In this document: positions 45,372 through 54,203 of the stretch, in pieces | Numbering within the stretch: the first letter of the stretch is position 1 | Layout of the letters: each line of letters begins with the position of its first letter | Assembly (NCBI GenBank): GCA_963810905.1 | Contig: CAWEPG010000018.1 | Coordinates: 62,001 to 126,000, forward strand | Source of the DNA: CAWBAT01 sp963810905 | Lineage (GTDB): Bacteria > Acidobacteriota > Terriglobia > Versatilivoradales > Versatilivoraceae | Direction of reading: 5' to 3' | DNA: 64,000 nucleotides | Translations under genes and position numbers: made by a program | Notes under the pieces: model-generated | The model's input: the letters and a program-made list of their open reading frames with translations, nothing else | Database searches by the model: none | What the model was told of the DNA's origin: nothing

Positions 45372-48300
45372 TTACTTGTTGAAGACTTCGTCCAAATTCA
45401 TGACCTGATTTGCCACCATGGTCAAAGCGGCAACCTGCGGAGCTCCAGCCGTCAAGTCTGCCTTGGACTCCCCAACTGACAACAACTTCTGGGCATCTTC
45501 GGGATGCGAGTCGTAATAAGCCAAAAATTCCTGATAGGCGCGCTTGACGATCTCCCGTTCTTTTTGATCGAAAGGACGGGCCAGAAGTCGTGCTGCCATG
45601 AAATCGATTTCGCGGTCCAAATTACCATCGGATTCCCGCAGGGCGCGCTGAGCGAGAGCCCGCGCCGCTTCTACAAACTGCGTATCATTCATAGTCACTA
45701 AGGCCTGTAAAGGCGTGTCTGTCCGTTCCCGGCGCATCGTGCACGTCTCCCGCGTCGGCGCATTGAAAATATCCATCGAAGCCGGAGGCGCACTCCGCTT
45801 CCAGAAGGTGTAGAGGCTCCGACGATAGAGATCATCGCCTTTGCCCTGCTTGTAAAAGCGCGTATTACTACCAATCATCGCGACAGTTTCCCATACCCCG
45901 TCTGGTTGATAGGGTTTGACACTCGGCCCGCCAATCTTTGGCACCAGCAGTCCACTGGCCGCTAACGCATAGTCTCGGACCATCTCTCCATCCATCCGGA
46001 ATCGCGGCCCGCGCGATAACAGCCGGTTCTCCGGATCCACCTTCAGCTTCTCTTCCGTCGTCACCGCCGATTGCCGGTAGGTCGCCGAGGTCACCATCAA
46101 CTTGAAAAACTTCTTGATGTCCCAGCCCGATTCGCGAAACTCCACCGCCAGCCAGTCCAGCAATTGCGGATGCGAGGGCGCCTGCCCCTGCGAACCAAAA
46201 TCTTCCGCCGTCTTCACCAATCCCGTCCCAAAGATTTCCTGCCAGTAACGATTCACGGTGACCCGTGCCGTCAACGGATTCGATGGATCCACTAGCCACT
46301 GCGCCAATCCCAGCCGGTTCCGCGGAAATGATGCCGGCATCGGCGGCAAAGCCGCCGGAACGCTCGGATCTACTTTCTCCCGCATCTGATCGTATTGCCC
46401 TCGGAATAGAATGTGTGCCATCGGCTTCGTGTCCGTCTTCTCTTCCATCACCAGCGTCACGGCACTGCGCTCGCGAATTTCGCGTTTCTCGGCTTTCACA
46501 GTCTTGAGCCGGGCAGCCAGTTCGCGATACTTAGCATCTTCGAGCGTCAAGAAATAAAGATGGAATGCATCGCGTTCGGCAGCACTCCACTGATCGGGTT
46601 GTTTTTCGCGTGCCAACTCCATCGTCAGCCAAAGCGACGCGAGCTGACCTTCTTCAACAGAGATTGGGCGCGTGAAGATATGAAGATCCGCAATGGCACC
46701 ACCCTGAAAGAAGAGCTTGCCATTGCCGCCGACTAGCATCGGGCACTTTGTCCGAATCTCCCCCTGAAGCTCAGTCACCTGGTCGCCCGCCCCTTGAGTG
46801 GGGATGGCTCTACCATTCAAGTAGAGTCCGAGGCCCGCCTGTTTTCGACTTCCATCATAGGAAACGGCAACATGGTTCCAGGTCCCCGGTTTTAATTGTT
46901 CTTGAAAACCCGCACTAATGCTGATGGTTTTGCCTTCGTCATCAGTGAGTCGAAACGCCACGACGCGCGCCCCAATATCTAGTGCCCAACCGCGATTCTT
47001 ATTTTCCACGTCTGACTGATTCAGCACTGCAAAATTATCTGACCCAGTCGGCTGGTAGATCCAGAGAGTCACCGAAAAGGGTTTATCGGCGGAAAAGTAA
47101 TCACTATTGGGAAGTTGCACTTGGGTGTTCCCCTCAAATTTGAGGGCCTTGCTCCCGGGAACCCCTCCTTCACCAATCGTAATTCCTTCCGGAAGAGATA
47201 CCGCACTGGTCTGCCCGTTCATTCTGAGATTAGCCTGTTCTCCGAAGAGAGAAAGCGAGCAATTCAGCTGACAGTTCGAAAGGGGACTTCAACTGACGGT
47301 GGACATTTGAATTGACCCACTGGTCAAAAGCGCTGTCTGAGGCGAGCCGTGCCTGCTGCATCTGGCTCTTGACTGTTAATTCTTCTTTGTTTAGCTGGTC
47401 CCAACGCAATTGGTCTTTTTCCCCGGGTACCACGATCGCTGGGGGGGTGTTAGGAGCGTTCCCATCCATGGCGTACTGGGTGGTATTCCGGAAGAAGGCC
47501 GTCATGGAATAGAAATCCTTCTGCGAGATCGGATCGAACTTGTGGTCATGACAGGTTGCACACCCGACCGTCAATCCCAGCCAAACCGCGCCCGTCGTGT
47601 CCGCCCGGTCCTTCGCATAAATCGCCTCCACTTCTTCGGCTATCACTCCCCCTTCGTTCGTCGTCACATTGCAGCGTTGAAACCCCGACGCGATCTGCTG
47701 TTCCATCGTCCGGTTCGGCAGTAAATCTCCCGCCAGCTGTTCGATCGTAAACCGGTCAAACGGAAGGTTTCGATTGTAGGCCGCAATCACCCAATCCCGA
47801 TACGGCCACATCTCCCGATAGTTGTCCACATGGATCCCGTGCGTGTCCGCATACCGCGCCGCATCCAGCCAGTACCGCCCTCGATGCTCTCCCCAACGTT
47901 CCGATCCTAGCAGCCGATCCACCAGCTTCTCGTAGGCCCCCTTCGAGTTGTCCTTCACAAATGCTTCCACCTCTACCGGCTCCGGCGGTAATCCCGTTAA
48001 ATCCAACGACAGCCGCCGAATCAGCGTCCGCCGATCCGCCTCCGGCGCCGGTTTCAACCCCGCCGCCTCCAGTTTCGCCAGAATAAACTGATCAATCGGA
48101 TTCCGTACCCAAGCCTTGTCTTTGACCGCCGGCAACCCCGGACGCACCGGCGCTGCGAACGACCAAAGCTCTTTCCATCCGGCTCCCTGCTCAATCCACT
48201 TCTTCAAGAGCTCGATTTGTTGCGGCGTTAGCGACTTGTGCGAAGATTCTGGCGGCATCCGCCGGGCGGGGTCTTCCGCCGAAATCCGCTGGTATAGCAA

Positions 48301-48576
48301 ACTCTCCTGGGGTTTCCCCGGAACAATCACCGTCCCGCTATCCCGCACTTCATACGCCCCTTCTTTTGTGTCCAATCGCAAATCCACCATGCGGGTGTTC
48401 TTGTCCGGCCCGTGGCACTGAAAACAGTTATCCGACAGGATCGGTCTTACGGCCCGCTGAAAATCGACTCCCCCTCCCCCCGCCTTCACCAACGGTTGTT
48501 GGGCCATTTTAATCGAGCAAAAGAAGCAGACCAGGAGCAAAAAACAAAATCCGAAAGAACGAAGTACTGTCTTCAT
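45372..48576 (-). pseudogene. DUF1549-LamG-DUF1553 exported protein, copy 2, one frameshift
   Basis: The start at 48576 (MKTVLRSFGFCFLLLVCFF) has GGTGAGG upstream and a Sec signal. Then come the CFQCHG haem motif, DUF1549 (DLTGLPPEPVEVEAF, HRGRYWLDAARYADTHG, GCATCHDHKFDPISQKDFY) and a LamG-like lectin domain (ADKPFSVTLWIYQPTGSDNF, YFSADKPF). DUF1553 follows (NRLGLAQWLVDPSNPLTARV, VNRYWQEIFGTGLVKTAEDFG, RRSLYTFWKRSAPPASMDIF). The only break is at about 47,230-47,250, where a CT run (TTCTCTCTT) appears to be two bases short. Restoring it joins LLAFS to LFGEQ and gives one 1,060-1,070-aa protein. This may be a true knockout, phase variation or sequence error. The gene forms an operon with DUF1501 copy 2. 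Confidence 0.87.
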
Positions 48577-48979
48577 GGAATACCTCACCTTGAAAACCTT
48601 AGACTGATCAAGATTTATCATAGTATTATGCAACATATAATTTTACTAAATCGTTTCCCTTGTTGCAAGTCATGGATGAATTTTGAAAGATTTTGGAGGG
48701 AGACTCGATTTTGCCGGATTTGGCGGTTCCATGGAGGAACTCTATGGGCAATTGGGATGCCCACCAAACATCGCCTAGAATCAAAAACACCCGGGCCGTC
48801 TAAAAAGCCATCGTGTGAGGCCTTTTTCTGGTTATAATCTGCGCACTCCTTAGTTTTTATTTGATGATTGCATCAGGCCTCTGGTTGCTTTCCATTGTAA
48901 GATACAAAGCCGAGAAGAATTATTGCTTAATGAGAATAAACGGGCTCGAAGAGACCGTCTGGGAGAAAGGGCTAGTCCT
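48577..48979. other. Divergent intergenic region of the sugar-utilisation-like locus
   Basis: This 403-bp region lies between the two divergently transcribed genes and should hold promoters for both. On the plus strand a TGGTTATAAT (about 48,829-48,838) resembles an extended -10 element ahead of the 48980 gene. No recognisable operator palindrome or gene is seen. Confidence 0.35.
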
Positions 48980-50056
48980 ATGAATAATTACAGAATCCAT
49001 AAATGCATCCTCTGTATGTGTGTAAGCTTCTTTTTCGTCAGCAAACTAGGTGCGCAAATGCCGTCTCAATGGAAAGCGCACGACATGAACCGGCCACGTC
49101 CACGGATTGTACAGCCAGGTGCCCAAGCACTACCTGTCCCTCCGCCTTCGGACGCTGTCATATTGTTTGATGGCAAAGATCTTTCGAAGTGGCGCAGTGA
49201 AGATGGAAGCCCGGCGAAATGGATTGCCAATAACGGATATATGGAGTCCGTGAAAGGAAGTGGCTATCTCTTTACTCGACAGAATTTCGGGGATATTCAG
49301 TTGCACGTGGAATGGGCCACGCCCGTTCCTCCGTCAGGAACAAGTCAAGGACGCGGCAATAGCGGTGTTTTTCCAATGGGGCTTTACGAAATTCAGGTGT
49401 TGGATTCTTATGAAAACGACACCTACCCGGATGGGCAGGCCGCGGCGGTTTATGGCGAGTATCCCCCTCTGGTCAACGCCTGCTTAGGACCCGGAGTGTG
49501 GCAATCTTATGATATCGTGTTCCGACGACCACGATTTGACCCCGACGGCAAGCTGCTTGAACCCGCGAGAGTCACCGTCTTCCAAAATGGCATTTTGGTT
49601 CAGGACAACGTAAAACTGTGGGGACCCACGACGTGGCTCCAGCATCTCCCTTATGAGCCTCACCCTGATAAGCTCCCTCTCTCATTACAGGATCACGGTA
49701 ATCCCGTCCGTTACCGGAATATCTGGTTGCGTGAACTTACGGAATGGGTCGAGCCCGGCCCCACCAATCCTGCAACGGAGCCGGTTATCACTTTGCAACT
49801 GGGAGAACTAAATCGTTATGTCGGGAAATACGAGGCGTCCAACGGCGACATTTATACTATTGCGCGCGAGGGACAACAGCTCTGGGCTCATTTCTATGGA
49901 CCTGGCAAAGTGGAACTCGTGCCCCATTCGATGAGCAAGTTTTCTCTTCGATGGACGGCGGCTACGGTTACCTTTGATCTAAACGCCAATTCACTCCCCA
50001 AAGGGTTCACGATTGATATTGGAGGGGAGCAACGTTACTCCAAGAAAGTTGAGTAG
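48980..50056 (+). CDS. Exported 3-keto-disaccharide hydrolase-like (DUF1080) protein
   Basis: This protein of about 358 aa starts at MNNYRIHKCILCMC (48980) and has a Sec signal ending near KLGAQ. The DUF1080 beta-sandwich is recognised by VILFDGKDLSKWRSEDG, GYMESVKGSGYLFTRQNFGD, the HVEWATP strand, NSGVFPMGLYEIQVLDSYEN and the C-terminal part of the fold (NPVRYRNIWLREL). This family includes enzymes cleaving 3-keto-glycosides. A second small domain follows (LNRYVGKYEASNGDIYTIAR), resembling the C-terminal domain of some exported serine hydrolases. Neighbouring DUF1501/DUF1553 genes support a polysaccharide role. Confidence 0.88.
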   Translation: MNNYRIHKCILCMCVSFFFVSKLGAQMPSQWKAHDMNRPRPRIVQPGAQALPVPPPSDAVILFDGKDLSKWRSEDGSPAKWIANNGYMESVKGSGYLFTRQNFGDIQLHVEWATPVPPSGTSQGRGNSGVFPMGLYEIQVLDSYENDTYPDGQAAAVYGEYPPLVNACLGPGVWQSYDIVFRRPRFDPDGKLLEPARVTVFQNGILVQDNVKLWGPTTWLQHLPYEPHPDKLPLSLQDHGNPVRYRNIWLRELTEWVEPGPTNPATEPVITLQLGELNRYVGKYEASNGDIYTIAREGQQLWAHFYGPGKVELVPHSMSKFSLRWTAATVTFDLNANSLPKGFTIDIGGEQRYSKKVE

Positions 50057-50126
50057 ACTCGGATAAGCCACTCGAACTGGCCATTCTGCCTGGGTACAGC
50101 ATTTGTTTAGAACTACGAGCAGACGC

Positions 50127-51347
50127 TTACCCCCAGAACGGTTCCCCCGGCTCCATGTATTCTTTCAAAAAATCAGGGTTAATATCGAGACCCAGTCCTG
50201 GCCCCATAGGAACCTGGAGCAAACTATTTCTTACAACCGGGGGATTCGTGGCCGACATTTTTTCGGCAATCCGATCAGGCCAACCCAGCGGGCTCTCTGA
50301 TCGGAAAAAATTATGAACGGAGGCACCGAATTGGGCGGAGGCCATAGTGAGTATCAGGCTGCCCACATTATGCAAGGCTACAGGAGTGCGGGTCATTGTC
50401 GCGTAGTCTGCGATTTTCTTGACACCAGTAATCCCACCGGCGAAGGCGAGATCGGGATGGATGAAGTCGACGGCCTGGCTATCGATGAAGGGTTTAAACC
50501 CTCTCAGCAGCTCAAGCTTTTCACCAGTAAGGAGAGGAATCCGGGAAGAACGTCTGAGAGACATCCAGGCTTCCGAAAATGGCACATTCAACGGGTCTTC
50601 GTAAAACAGCGGCTCCAGCGGTTCAACGGCTTTGGCAACCGCGATTGCACTGGGCGTATCCAGTTCGTTGTGGCAGTGCACAGCAATATCAATGTCGGTA
50701 CCCACTGCTTCACGAAGGTTTGAATAGGCACGGAATACTGTGCGAACTTGAGCGGGAGTGAGCGTGGTGGCGTAGCGAGCCGCAGCAATTCCGATATAAG
50801 AATCGAAGCTGATCTTATAGGCGGTAAAGCCTTCCGGAGCCGAACGCACGCGTTGGGCCCATTCACGGCAAGAACCTTTGTCTAACATGTCGACATTAAC
50901 ACCATGGGAATAGAGAGGAATCGACTCGCGAAACGGGCCCCCCAGTAAAACACAGACGGGACGGTTGAGGATCTTACCCGCAAGATCCCACAGCGCGATA
51001 TCAATCCCACTGATGGTAGGGATATGAGCCATCCAGGCGTGCATGAGGGTCGTGAGGTTGTGAAAATGAACTTCAATCGCCAGGGGATCCTTGCCAATTA
51101 GATATTGTTTCATCACCTCAATTCTGGCTCTCGCCATAGGTCCATTGGTGCCCGCTTCTCCATAACCGGAGATGCCTGCATCCGTGTCGATGCGAACGAG
51201 ACAGTTGGAACGGCTTAATTTCATGGCCCGGATATCGGTAATGCGAATCCTTCCCAGTTCAGGCTCCGCCAAAGTTTGAAATCGACTCAACCAGGCCCCC
51301 GCTGGAAGCAAGATTGCAAATCGCAAGAGTTCCCTCCGCGTCATCAT
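50127..51347 (-). CDS. Exported mandelate racemase / muconate-lactonizing-type enolase superfamily enzyme
   Basis: The start at MMTRRELLRFAILLPAGAW gives a Tat-type signal with RR, unusual for this normally cytosolic superfamily and consistent with periplasmic sugar-acid chemistry. The capping domain carries GISGYGEAGTNGPMARARIE. The barrel shows AYKISFDS (in place of the common KxK), IDIAVHCHNELD, FYEDPL (metal Glu), TGEKLE (metal Glu), IHPDLAFAGGIT and TPVALHNVGSLI (general-base His). The pattern is closest to galactonate/gluconate-type dehydratases, but the altered KxK makes the activity uncertain. It faces the DUF1080 gene, with stops 71 bp apart. Confidence 0.9.
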   Translation of the reverse strand: MMTRRELLRFAILLPAGAWLSRFQTLAEPELGRIRITDIRAMKLSRSNCLVRIDTDAGISGYGEAGTNGPMARARIEVMKQYLIGKDPLAIEVHFHNLTTLMHAWMAHIPTISGIDIALWDLAGKILNRPVCVLLGGPFRESIPLYSHGVNVDMLDKGSCREWAQRVRSAPEGFTAYKISFDSYIGIAAARYATTLTPAQVRTVFRAYSNLREAVGTDIDIAVHCHNELDTPSAIAVAKAVEPLEPLFYEDPLNVPFSEAWMSLRRSSRIPLLTGEKLELLRGFKPFIDSQAVDFIHPDLAFAGGITGVKKIADYATMTRTPVALHNVGSLILTMASAQFGASVHNFFRSESPLGWPDRIAEKMSATNPPVVRNSLLQVPMGPGLGLDINPDFLKEYMEPGEPFWG

Positions 51348-51712
51348 CGGAATGCACCTCCTCGCCATGCGTGCTCGTCCTTTTTCCTTGTTCTGGTGAT
51401 CAGTCTAGTGGGGATTTTCGGCGGTGCCATGATGAATGTTTCTGTTGTGATGGATACGTTGTGTGGAGAGGCTACCGGCCCAAGTGCAAAGCGGGTGGCA
51501 GGATCATTTGTCTCTGCGAATTATCTCCCAGACACGTTCCTCCTGGATGCTGGGAATTGGATCAATCCAATCAACCTCACTGCTCGAGGAGCGCCCCCTT
51601 ATCCCAAAGCACATGGGGCTTCAACGTAGCGGGCTGATAATTCGCTGAATTGTGCAATCTTTCCGGATGACAGTAAAATAACCTGAGACAAGTCAAGGCG
51701 CCAGAAACCGTC
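51348..51712. other. Intergenic region, no gene supported
   Basis: Open frames of 61-117 codons on the plus strand have no family signal and no ribosome site. The region should hold the promoter of the enolase-superfamily gene on the minus strand. I see no hairpin of note. Confidence 0.3.
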
Positions 51713-51886
51713 TTAAGAGCCCGATTCTAATGTTGATTTCGCTCTGACAAAGACGTTGCTCACGGCCTGTCCCAAAGTGGGGAGTGCCGTAATTGCAGCA
51801 AGCGCCAAAAATACAAGCAGTAAGGCATACTCCACAAGGTCCTGGCCTTCCTCATCATGAATTAGTCTCTTGAGTACCTTTGTCAC
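51713..51886 (-). CDS. Flp/Fap family type IVb pilin
   Basis: This 57-aa protein begins at GTG (51884-51886) with GGAGGAG eight bases upstream and is too short for many gene callers. The sequence VTKVLKRLIHDEEGQDLVEY shows the basic leader and the conserved Glu-Tyr (EY) of Flp pilins. A single hydrophobic helix (LLVFLALAAITALPTLG) and a short polar tail follow. Flp pilins are cleaved by a TadV-type peptidase and assembled by the Tad secretion system. No tad genes are within the window, so this is an orphan pilin or the edge of a locus elsewhere. Coordinates are set by translating the minus strand by hand. Confidence 0.87.
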   Translation of the reverse strand: MTKVLKRLIHDEEGQDLVEYALLLVFLALAAITALPTLGQAVSNVFVRAKSTLESGS

Positions 51887-52128
51887 AATGTTTCTCCTCC
51901 GTCCGAAAAAAACTTTCGAAGAAAAGGGGTTCCTTACAACGCCTCTGCAAGCGTGTATGAGGCCATTTAAGAATCCATTGAAGTTCGGATGACTATGGCT
52001 AATCGGGCATATTCTACAGGAAAAAACCTCTCAGAGCATACTCCTCTCCAGCGATTTTTTCGATTGGAAAAAAACATCCAGCCTCACGGGTCTGAAAGGG
52101 ATCAAACGGAATAATGGGGGGAAGGATT

Positions 52129-52173
52129 TGGTACGCCCGGAAGGACTCGAACCTTCGACCCCCTGCTTAGAAG
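52129..52173 (-). other. 3' half of a tRNA-Arg(TCT): attachment-site scar
   Basis: On the minus strand this reads anticodon loop CTTCTAA, stem GCAGG, variable GGGTC, a perfect T-arm (GAAGG TTCGAGT CCTTC), acceptor CGGGCGT, discriminator A and encoded CCA. The 5' half is missing: upstream bases do not pair with the anticodon stem or acceptor. A displaced tRNA 3' end starting at the anticodon loop is the classic attL/attR left by a tyrosine-recombinase element. The host chromosome is to the left and the element extends right. Confidence 0.8.
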
Positions 52174-52367
52174 ATAGCCCAGATTCGGCTACATAATTGA
52201 TTCTTATAGACAGGGAGCGGGTTTCAGAGGGCCGTTTATCGCCTCTTCGGCGCATTTTGAACACGATTTTGAACACGAATTTTCACCGCGCTGATTGAGG
52301 GGCTCTTTCATCTTTCCGGGCGCCCCGTTTTCGGTTCTTACGATCCTCCCACCGCAAAGGAGGGAGG
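52174..52367. other. Element edge between att scar and ParA remnant
   Basis: This stretch contains the short tandem GAACACGATTTTGAACACGA on the plus strand at about 52,259-52,278 and otherwise no recognisable gene. No integrase is present at this end; it would be expected at the other end or may be lost. Confidence 0.35.
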
Positions 52368-52740
52368 ATGTCGTACATCATCGCAATAGCCAACCAGAAG
52401 GGCAGCAGTGCAAAGAACCACGACTGCTGTCAATCCTGCAGAATGCTTTTCCAAATCAGGGCGTCGGGTGCTCGTCTTCGATGTCAACACCGAGGCGAAC
52501 GGCTCTTCACACTTCGGAATTCATCTTGAAGAAGCACGTCTCAATACCTATCACACGCTGATCGAGCCTGAGTCAGATATCCGGGAATACTTCGGTTCGA
52601 ATTGCTTTTCTCACTTTCACAAGAAGGTCCGATGTATTGGTGCCTCGATGAAACGCAACCCTGCCATCACACTGGACCGCTGCTGTTACGCCGTCGTTGA
52701 CCACTTCCGTCTCTCTTACGAGGTGATCCATGAGCTCTGA
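52368..52740 (+). pseudogene. ParA-type partition ATPase remnant
   Basis: The ATG at 52368 follows a strong AGGAGGGAGG. The N-terminus MSYIIAIANQKGSSAK leads into the Walker A region. An extra A at about 52,408-52,410 shifts the frame, after which KTTTAVNPAECFSKSGRRVL continues. The family DxDPQxN motif reads FDVNTEANGSSHFGI here, so key residues are changed. The central P-loop core (Walker B) is missing, and the frame ends with DRCCYAVVDHFRLSYEVIHEL, which could be a shortened C-terminus. It was part of a plasmid-like partition system but cannot be a functional ATPase now. Confidence 0.75.
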
Positions 52741-53108
52741 GCTGAATGCCGATCTGGAACAAGCACTCAACAGCTATCTGTCTAATCGTTCTCCCGAGAA
52801 CATCGTCGCCTCAGCCAACTCCACCCGGAAGATTGTCGGACCTGGTCGTCGGAGGTGTCTCTGTTCCAGGATTTCCTACAGTTCAGGAACTGGAAACAAT
52901 TCGCTCGGAGGGTTCTGCTCCTGAAGAAGCAGAGTGGATGGAAACCCTCCGAGACCGGGGCGAACACTGCAACTCACAGCTTGTGGAAAACTCGCCCCGA
53001 ATGGTTAACCAGTTAACCAAAGTGTCTGAAATTCTGCCTTCAGTGGTTGACCAGTTAACCACTCTGGCTAACCAGGAAAAATTGGATAACCAGCCCGCCA
53101 GTGGTTAA
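52730..53108 (+). pseudogene. Partition-locus companion gene, frameshifted, unknown family
   Basis: The ATG at 52730 overlaps the ParA remnant end. The first frame gives MSSELNADLEQALNSYLSNR and continues for about 35 plausible residues. Near 52,835 meaning passes to another frame (PTVQELETIRSEG, GEHCNSQLVENSPRMVNQLT, EILPSVVDQLTTLANQEK) that stops at 53108. Position right after parA suggests a ParB-like or adaptor role, but no HTH or CTP-binding motif is visible. The 3' part contains the first five of the GGTTAACC repeats, in coding sequence. Confidence 0.45.
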
Positions 53109-53320
53109 CCACAATGAGGCAATGCCAATTCTGGTCCTGATCGACCCGCGAAAGAACGAAAGTCATTTCAAGTCGCGCAGAGAGAGAAAGTTGAAAGGGA
53201 TTCGAATCTCTGCCGAGAAACTTCACAAGTACGAACTCTGGTGTTTCATCAACAAAATCGACTTCCAAGACGCCGTCGAAAAAGCCCTGGATTGGTTAAC
53301 CAGTGGTCAACCAGTTAACC
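53003..53320. repeat. Cluster of GGTTAACC-type repeats (iteron/parS-like)
   Basis: Eight copies of GGTTAACC or one-base variants lie in 318 bp, often as a double unit GGTTAACCAGTTAACC. They occur at 53003-53018, 53045-53060 (first unit GGTTGACC), 53103-53110 and 53294-53320 (with GGTCAACC in the middle). Each is a near-perfect palindrome. They sit just after the ParA remnant, where centromere-like sites or iterons of plasmids are found. Some are inside open frames, so codon use (VNQL) may explain part of the pattern. Confidence 0.5.
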
Positions 53321-53700
53321 ACGTATTGATTGATGATCTTGATGATGATGATAAAAATAATAAATTACCATCATCATCCGCTGTGGAAAACATCGCCGCT
53401 TTCTACCGTGAATGGACCAGAAACACGGTCAGTGAAGAAGACCTCAAGGCAATTCGAGAAATCTCCTCCCTCGACCCAAACACCATCAAGCTGGGAATCA
53501 TCACAGCCATCTATCGAAAAGCTTCGAGCAAAGGAACCAGGAAAATCAATTCATTCCGCTACTTCTTCGGAACCATTCGAGAAGTAGCTAATTCCAAGAT
53601 GGGAGGAAGTGTCACCCTGCAAAGGCTTGAACAGGTGATCAGTCTCCTGCTTAAGACTAAGAGACAACCATCACCCAATGAACGGAAGGAGCGAATGACG
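53101..53700 (+). CDS. Accessory plasmid-type protein with a DnaD-like tail, function unknown
   Basis: The frame opens at GTG 53101 (or ATG 53122, MPILVLIDPRKNESHF). A basic N-terminus with RRERKLKGIRISAEKLHKYE is followed by an acidic loop (LIDDLDDDDKNNK). A helical part, AAFYREWTRNTVSEEDLKAI and IKLGIITAIYRKASSKGTR plus INSFRYFFGTI, resembles the DnaD-like/replication-accessory pattern. There is no stop before the next start at 53701, so the frame runs into the following gene; the original stop may have been lost. I cannot name a family. Its place after partition genes suggests replication or maintenance. Confidence 0.5.
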
Positions 53701-54146
53701 ATGAGCGACGAATCGACTCTTCAGCGACTCAAGCAGTTTGGTTATACGGCCCTGCAATCCAGCTTCATTCGCCTCGTGGCACTGCATTCAGGAGTGTTTC
53801 TGCGCAGACAGTATCTCCAGTTCGCCGGCATCTCGAGTGGCAAGCATGCCACGAGTTTCCTGGGTAAACTGATCAAAAACGGCCATTGCCGGACGGTCCC
53901 TTGGCCGGCAAGATCTCCGTCTATCATCTCCACTCGAAGGCGATCTACAGGACCATCGGTCATCCGGAACTTCGTTTTCGTCGACCCCATGGCCTCGGTT
54001 ACGTTAAGACCAAACTACTTTCACTCGACTTTGTCTTGCAGAACCCCAAGAACACATATCTCACAACCGAGCAGGAAAAGCTGGATTACTTCACCCACCG
54101 CTGCAACATGCCGTTGTCAGATCTGCCTGGCAGAGTGTATCGATCA
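53701..54146 (+). pseudogene. 5' part of an IS-interrupted accessory protein
   Basis: The start at 53701 (MSDESTLQRLKQFGYTALQ) has AAGGAG nine bases upstream. The region LVALHSGVFLRRQYLQFAG looks like a winged-helix start of a conserved family found on acidobacterial mobile elements. Near 53,890 the frame shifts, after which ISVYHLHSKAIYRTIGHPEL and NPKNTYLTTEQEKLDYFTHR continue to RVYRS at 54,146. The IS then interrupts the gene, and the downstream part (GKPETVRYFVDKFP) resumes after 56,136. The protein is likely DNA-binding, but its role is unknown. Confidence 0.6.
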
Positions 54147-54168
54147 CTAGCCGAAGTTCGTCACGAAG
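54147..54168. repeat. IS left terminal inverted repeat
   Basis: The 22-bp sequence beginning CTAGCCGAAGTTCG is the exact reverse complement of 56115-56136. It lies 36 bp beyond the transposase stop. Confidence 0.75.
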
Positions 54169-54203
54169 CGACATGATTTTCTGCTAAGTCGTTTAGAACC
54201 AAT

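Larger units (their letters stand above)
38962..48576 (-). repeat. Tandem duplication of the DUF1549/1553 + DUF1501 pair
   Basis: Copy 1 (38962-43742) and copy 2 (43868-48576) share gene order, spacing and long near-identical DNA blocks. Examples are 42,640-43,640 versus 47,480-48,480 and nearly all of both DUF1501 genes. The LamG-like region (about 41,660-42,600 versus 46,490-47,400), the signal peptides and the flanks differ strongly. This mosaic suggests an old duplication with gene conversion at both ends and a protected, diversified middle. Confidence 0.85.

Noticed and set aside
52129..52200. A complete tRNA gene
   Set aside because: The D-arm-like hairpin upstream does not lead to a paired anticodon stem or acceptor stem, so only the 3' half is real.
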